This document shows positions 4,660-8,119 of a DNA stretch of 8,119 bases, in pieces (within the stretch, counting starts at the first letter, position 1; each line of letters begins with the position of its first letter). Under the pieces are notes generated by a model. It saw only the letters and a program-made list of their open reading frames with translations, did no database searches and was not told where the DNA came from. The stretch covers positions 1-8,119 of the forward strand of contig CAKZIN010000098.1 in assembly GCA_936933955.1 (NCBI GenBank), read 5' to 3'. Both the position numbers and the translations under genes were made by a program. The DNA is from an uncultured Sphingopyxis sp. (lineage in GTDB: Bacteria > Pseudomonadota > Alphaproteobacteria > Sphingomonadales > Sphingomonadaceae).

Positions 4660-6774
4660 ATGGCAACGCTGGTTCTGGGTGGCATCGGGACGCTGATCGG
4701 GGGGCCGGTCGGAGGTGCGATCGGGTCGATGCTCGGGCGCGCGGTGGATGGGGCACTGTTCGCGCCGCCGCCGCGCGAGGGGCCACGGCTCGATGAACTG
4801 CGCGTCCAGACATCGAGCTACGGGACGCCGATCCCCGCCATCTGGGGCCGCGCGCGCGTTGCGGGCACCGTCATCTGGGCCAGCGACCTCCACGAACATC
4901 GGGAGAAGAGCGGCGGGGGCAAGGGGCGTCCGGCGCAGATCGACTATCGCTACAGCGTGTCGCTGGCGGTGGCGCTGTCGTCGCGTCCGCTCAGCGCCAT
5001 CCGCCGCGTGTGGGCGGAAGGGCAGCTGTTCGTCGGCGCCGACGGCCAGCCGACCAGCCCGGTAACGCTGCGGCTCCACCATGGCGACGAAGCGCAGGAC
5101 GTCGACCCGCTGATCGCCGCCGCGGTCGGCGCCGACGGCTGCCCCGCCTACCGCGGCATCGCCTATGTCGTGCTGGAGGACATGGACCTCTCCCCCTTCG
5201 GCAATCGCGTGCCGTCGCTGACTTTCGAGGTCGAGGGGGAAGGCGCGGCGCCGACGCTGGCGACGCCCTTCGCCGATCGGCTGGGCGCGGGCGGCAGCGG
5301 GGTTGCGGTCGACGGCCTCGTCCTCGCGCAGTCGAGCCTTGCCGACTATGCCGAGCTGGTGGCGCCCTTTGCCCCGCTCGATGGCGTCGGATCGCGCTGG
5401 CAGGTGGGCGACGACGGCGTCGCGCCGCTGCCGCTCGGTGAGCCCGCCGGCGCCGTCGAGCGGCGCATTGCCGGCTCGCCGCAACGCCCGCGTGAGGTGG
5501 CGGTGGAGATCTACGAGCCCGCGCGCGATTATCAGGCGGCGCGCACCTCAGCTCCCGTGGTCGGCGGGGAGGGCGCGGCGGTGCGCATCGCGCTCCCCGT
5601 GACGATGTCCGTCGGCGCCGCGCGCGCGCTGGCGGAGGGTGAGGCGGCCCGGCGCGCGGCGGCGACTCCGGTCGAAAGCTGGCCGCAGGGCTTCGCCGCA
5701 CTAGGGATGCCCCCTGCGGCCGCCGTGCGCCTCAGCGACGGCAGCATCCGCCGCGTGCGCGAACGCAACATCGAGGGCGACGGGGTCAAGCTCACACTCG
5801 AGGGGGAGCCGCCGCGCCCGCTCCCCGAGCTCGACGCCGACGCAGGGGCGGTGTGGGCTGCGCCCGACGTGAGCGTCGGCGAGACCCACGTTGCGATGGT
5901 GCGCGTGCCCGCGGGGCTGGGCGCGGGCGCCGAGGTGCCGCGGCTGCTCGTCGCCGCAGCGGGAAGCGGCGCGGGCTGGCGGCAGGGCCTCGCCTCACTC
6001 ACCAGCGCGTCCGGCGCGCTCCCGGTGCCGCTCGGCCCGATCGCGGCGGCGGCGGTGGTGGGGGAAGTGGTGGCGCTCCAGCCCCCTGCCACCTCGCTCG
6101 GCTGGGACGATGTGAGCGCGATCGAGGTGCGGCTGGCGGGTGAGCATATGCAGCTCAGCGGCGCGGACGACGCGGCGCTGCTGGGCGGCGCGAACCTCAT
6201 CGCCTGCGACGGCGAGCTCGTTCAGTTCGGCATCGCCACGCCGCTCGGCGGGCGTCGCTGGCGGCTGAGCCGGCTGCTGCGCGAACGCTTCGCGACGTGT
6301 GCCGACCAGCCCGGTGCAGGGGTGATGCTGCTCGACGACCCGGCGCTGCTCGCGCTCCCGTTGGGGGAGGGGCCGGGCGTCGCGAGCGCGGCAAGTATCA
6401 TTACGATCGCTCGCTGGAACGCCGCGAGCGTGCAACGCGCGGTGGGGGAGGGGGGTGCGGCAATCCGCGCGCCGCTCGCTCCGGTGCACTTGCGCGCGCT
6501 GATCCGCGACGACGGTGCGCTCTCGCTCCGCTGGACCGCGCGCTCGCGCAGCGGGTGGGGTTGGGAGGCGGACCCGCTTCTCACCGGCACATGGCGCGCG
6601 ACGCTGACCGCCGACGACGGCACCGCTCTGACATACGACGGCGATCTGGCGGAGTGGAACCTCCCCGCCGACTCGGTCGCCGCGCTGCGCGCCAGGGGCG
6701 GGGCGACGCTCCGCGTGCAGCAGCTTGTCGCTGGGAGCGCGTCGCCTGCGGTCGAGCGCCGCGTCCTTCTCTGA
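4660..6774 (+). CDS. Baseplate/host-specificity tail tip protein (GTA g15 type) without a visible GTA TIM-barrel
   Basis: A 704-residue protein of the tail tip, expected to close the hub and contact the host surface. The glycine-rich hydrophobic N-terminus (GGIGTLIGGPVGGAIG, 7-22) is typical of the family. Conserved stretches follow: SSYGTPIPAIWGRARVAG (52-69), VIWASDL (71-77), SPFGNRVPSLTFEVEG (178-193), a middle hub-like region matching the Phage-tail_3 type (about 205-385), ANLIACDGELVQFG (511-524) with RWRLSRLLRERFAT (533-546), and a C-terminal PVHLRALIRDDGALSLRWTA (608-627) as in RcGTA g15. RcGTA g15 is roughly 1300 residues and carries a GTA TIM-barrel domain between the N-terminal and Phage-tail_3 parts. 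Here the N-terminal part runs almost directly into the hub part, so that domain appears absent. ATG 4660 follows TTGGAG (4645-4650). Start and stop agree with the family ends, so this is a compact form and not a truncation. Confidence 0.85.
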   Translation: MATLVLGGIGTLIGGPVGGAIGSMLGRAVDGALFAPPPREGPRLDELRVQTSSYGTPIPAIWGRARVAGTVIWASDLHEHREKSGGGKGRPAQIDYRYSVSLAVALSSRPLSAIRRVWAEGQLFVGADGQPTSPVTLRLHHGDEAQDVDPLIAAAVGADGCPAYRGIAYVVLEDMDLSPFGNRVPSLTFEVEGEGAAPTLATPFADRLGAGGSGVAVDGLVLAQSSLADYAELVAPFAPLDGVGSRWQVGDDGVAPLPLGEPAGAVERRIAGSPQRPREVAVEIYEPARDYQAARTSAPVVGGEGAAVRIALPVTMSVGAARALAEGEAARRAAATPVESWPQGFAALGMPPAAAVRLSDGSIRRVRERNIEGDGVKLTLEGEPPRPLPELDADAGAVWAAPDVSVGETHVAMVRVPAGLGAGAEVPRLLVAAAGSGAGWRQGLASLTSASGALPVPLGPIAAAAVVGEVVALQPPATSLGWDDVSAIEVRLAGEHMQLSGADDAALLGGANLIACDGELVQFGIATPLGGRRWRLSRLLRERFATCADQPGAGVMLLDDPALLALPLGEGPGVASAASIITIARWNAASVQRAVGEGGAAIRAPLAPVHLRALIRDDGALSLRWTARSRSGWGWEADPLLTGTWRATLTADDGTALTYDGDLAEWNLPADSVAALRARGGATLRVQQLVAGSASPAVERRVLL

Positions 6775-6796
6775 CACGACTTTCGGGAGAACTGCG

Positions 6797-7258
6797 ATGA
6801 CCGACACCACCCCCCGCCTCGACCTGCCGCTGCTCGTTCCGGGGCAGGCGCAGAAGGAGATGACCATCAACGATGCGCTCGAACGGCTCGACGCGCTGAC
6901 GCTGGCGCGGATCGAGGGCGTCGCCGCTTCCCCGCCCGCCGCCGCGTCGAGCGGGGAGCTGTGGATCGTGGGGGAGGCCCCGTCCGGCGCGTTCGCAGGG
7001 GAGGCGGGCGCGCTGGCGCTGCGCGGGGCCGGGGGCTGGCGGTTCCTGCACGTCGCGGAGGGGACAACGCTCCCGGCCAAGGACGGCGCGCTGTGGCGGC
7101 GCATCTCGAGCGGGTGGGTCCGTGCCGACGTGTGGACGCCCCTGCCGGCACCTGCTGCGGGGGAGGTCGCCGATGTCGCCGCACGCTCAGCGATCGACCG
7201 GCTGGCCACGGTGCTCGACCGCTTCGGATTGCTTCGCGCCGCCCCTTCGAATGCGTGA
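6797..7258 (+). CDS. DUF2793 phage tail-associated protein
   Basis: A 153-residue protein whose N-terminus, TPRLDLPLLVPGQAQKEMTI (5-24), is the hallmark of DUF2793: 'TPRL-LPLL-GQAQKE-T-N-AL--LDAL'. The middle has short beta segments with Gly-Trp pairs (GELWIVG, GAFAG, GGWRFLHVAEG), and a helix (AARSAIDRLATVLDRFG) closes it. DUF2793 proteins are found at the 3' end of alphaproteobacterial tail clusters and are presumed virion surface or fibre-related. Biochemistry is not established to my knowledge. ATG 6797 follows CGGGAGA (6784-6790) with a 6-base spacer and lies 22 bases after the g15-like stop, so it is in the same operon. This is the last phage-type gene of the cluster in the window. Confidence 0.85.
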   Translation: MTDTTPRLDLPLLVPGQAQKEMTINDALERLDALTLARIEGVAASPPAAASSGELWIVGEAPSGAFAGEAGALALRGAGGWRFLHVAEGTTLPAKDGALWRRISSGWVRADVWTPLPAPAAGEVADVAARSAIDRLATVLDRFGLLRAAPSNA

Positions 7259-7384
7259 CCGGCCATCCGAAATGCCGTTGCATCTTGGCAACAGTCGCAA
7301 CTTTCTCTCGTCTTGCCCCGCAACCTTTCGATCGGTAGATGTTTATGCGAGCGTTCAATCGTTCACTGAATAAGGGGATTCCAA
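7259..7384 (+). promoter_or_regulatory. Non-coding junction between tail operon and outer-membrane gene, with a possible promoter
   Basis: A 126-base gap, less GC-rich than its surroundings. A possible sigma-70-like promoter is TTGCCC (7313-7318) and TAGATG (7336-7341), 17 bases apart; the -10 match is poor. A small inverted repeat GTTGC/GCAAC (7277-7292, 6-base loop) could be an operator or a weak terminator stem, but only a short CTTT follows 8 bases on, so I do not call a terminator. The Shine-Dalgarno sequence AAGGGG (7372-7377) lies 7 bases before ATG 7385. That the gene has its own promoter is inferred from the gap, the change in codon use and the change in function. Confidence 0.35.
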
Positions 7385-8119
7385 ATGAGGAAGATTGCCG
7401 TCGCGATGGCACTCGCCTCCACGGCCCTGGCAGCTCCCGCCGTTGCGCGCGATAATGCCTGGTACGTGGGTTTCGAAGGTGGCCCGTCGATCGTCGAAGA
7501 TATGCGCGTCGACATCACCACGCTGGCGGGGACGAACTTCTCCAACGCCGGTTCGATCAGCCACGACGTCGGTTACGACTTCGGTGGTTTCGTGGGTTAC
7601 GACTTTGGCGCGTTCCGCGCGGAACTCGAAGCCAGCTATCGTGAAGCCGATGTGAACTCGGGCGCTTTCACGGCCGGTGGCATCACTGGCGGCGCGGGCA
7701 CGGGCACCTCGGTCGGCACCTACGACCTCGGCGGCTACACCAGCGCGCTGTCGTTCATGCTGAACGGTATGTTCGATTTCGGTGACGATGACGGTCTGCA
7801 GGGCTACGTCGGTGGTGGCGCGGGTATCGCCCGCGTGAAGCACTATGCAGTGCTCGCCAACCCGGCCTTCATCAACGGTTCGGACACTGGGTTCGCCTGG
7901 CAGGCGATCGCCGGCGTTCGCGCGCCGATCGGCCGTAACGCTGACGTTGGTCTCCGCTACCGCTTCTTCAATGCGGAAGACGTGAACCTGACCGACCGTC
8001 TGGGTCGCGCGGTTGATATGCGGATGCGCTCGCACTCGCTGATGGGGACGCTGACGTTCAACTTCGGTGAGCCGGATCTGCCGCCGCCGCCCCCGCCGCC
8101 GCCGCCGCCCCCGCCGCCG
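7385..8119 (+). CDS. Outer-membrane beta-barrel protein, probably OmpA family (3' partial)
   Basis: The frame is open for 245 codons to the right edge without a stop. Residues 1-21 are a signal peptide: Arg-Lys, a hydrophobic Ala/Leu stretch, then AAPAVA with cleavage likely before RDNAWYVG. Residues 22 to about 225 alternate Gly/aromatic strands and polar loops (WYVGFEGG, FGGFVGYDFG, FRAELEASYREADV, SFMLNGMFDFGDDDG, LQGYVGGGAGIARV, VGLRYRFF, SLMGTLTFNFG), the pattern of a small 8-stranded outer-membrane barrel. It ends in FNFGEPDLP followed by 13 prolines, the usual linker to a periplasmic peptidoglycan-binding OmpA domain; that domain would lie beyond the window. Codon use is enriched in GGT, CGT, GTT and GAA relative to the tail genes, as in highly expressed chromosomal genes. 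It is likely a host gene, not part of the phage cluster. An antisense open frame over it is a shadow. Confidence 0.85.
   Translation, partial: MRKIAVAMALASTALAAPAVARDNAWYVGFEGGPSIVEDMRVDITTLAGTNFSNAGSISHDVGYDFGGFVGYDFGAFRAELEASYREADVNSGAFTAGGITGGAGTGTSVGTYDLGGYTSALSFMLNGMFDFGDDDGLQGYVGGGAGIARVKHYAVLANPAFINGSDTGFAWQAIAGVRAPIGRNADVGLRYRFFNAEDVNLTDRLGRAVDMRMRSHSLMGTLTFNFGEPDLPPPPPPPPPPPPP
8081..8119 (+). repeat. Proline-codon microsatellite at the right edge
   Basis: Thirteen consecutive proline codons in the order CCG x3, CCC, CCG x5, CCC, CCG x3, ending exactly at the window edge. It encodes a proline-rich linker after the beta-barrel. Such trinucleotide runs can change length by slippage without breaking the frame. 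The true length is unknown because the window ends inside it. Confidence 0.8.

Noticed and set aside
3032..4813. 593-codon open frame on the minus strand
   Set aside because: It lies antisense to three well-supported tail genes. Its translation is Arg/Pro/Ala-rich with no domain, as expected of shadow frames in very GC-rich DNA.
7277..7310. Rho-independent terminator after the DUF2793 gene
   Set aside because: The stem is only 5 bp and is not followed directly by a T-run.
5995..7323. 442-codon open frame on the minus strand
   Set aside because: It is antisense to the g15-like and DUF2793 genes, low in recognisable motifs and compositionally a shadow.
7355..8035. 226-codon open frame on the minus strand over the outer-membrane gene
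   Set aside because: The plus strand has a signal peptide, ribosome binding site and barrel pattern. The antisense frame has none of these.
1..8119. CRISPR array, tRNA, rRNA, integrase or transposase
   Set aside because: No regularly spaced repeats, cloverleaf, rRNA-like stretch or recombinase motif was found by reading both strands.

Overview
The window is very GC-rich and densely coding on the plus strand. The family assignments and the sphingomonad-like style of the intergenic GC hairpins suggest an alphaproteobacterium, most likely of the Sphingomonadales. This placement is by recognition; no marker gene in the window proves it.

Bases 1-7258 are the 3' half of a siphovirus-type tail operon in the gene order of the Rhodobacter capsulatus gene transfer agent (RcGTA). 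In order: the last codons of a probable g10-like protein (1-61), a small TIGR02216-type tail assembly chaperone (54-278), a very short tape measure protein (268-849), a large distal tail protein whose C-terminus is the g12/DUF2460 (TIGR02217) domain (978-3302), the g13/DUF2163 hub protein (3368-4174), the g14 NlpC/P60-type cell wall peptidase (4171-4563), a g15-type baseplate/host-specificity protein (4660-6774), and a DUF2793 protein (6797-7258). Together they would build the tail interior, tail tip, peptidoglycan-cutting device and receptor-contacting parts of a phage-tail-like particle. No integrase, lysis gene, att site or tRNA is visible, so a domesticated GTA-like cluster fits better than an active prophage. 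The head genes lie outside the window, so this cannot be settled here.

Two architectural oddities stand out. The g12-like protein has about 570 extra N-terminal residues, which look like a beta-rich module followed by a (beta/alpha)8 glycosidase-like barrel. The g15-like protein is only 704 residues and shows no room for the GTA TIM-barrel domain that the RcGTA protein carries. The barrel may therefore have been moved or replaced between tail-tip components, giving a particle with its own polysaccharide-binding or polysaccharide-cutting tip.

The otherwise compact operon is opened at three junctions (850-977, 3303-3367, 4564-4659) by short C-rich/G-rich hairpin elements of one general style. 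Elsewhere the junctions are overlaps (54-61, 268-278, 4171-4174) or a 22-base gap.

After a 126-base non-coding stretch holding a possible promoter, a chromosomal gene begins at 7385. It encodes a secreted outer-membrane beta-barrel protein with a clear signal peptide and different codon use. It runs off the right edge inside a 13-proline tract, as expected for the linker of an OmpA-family protein.
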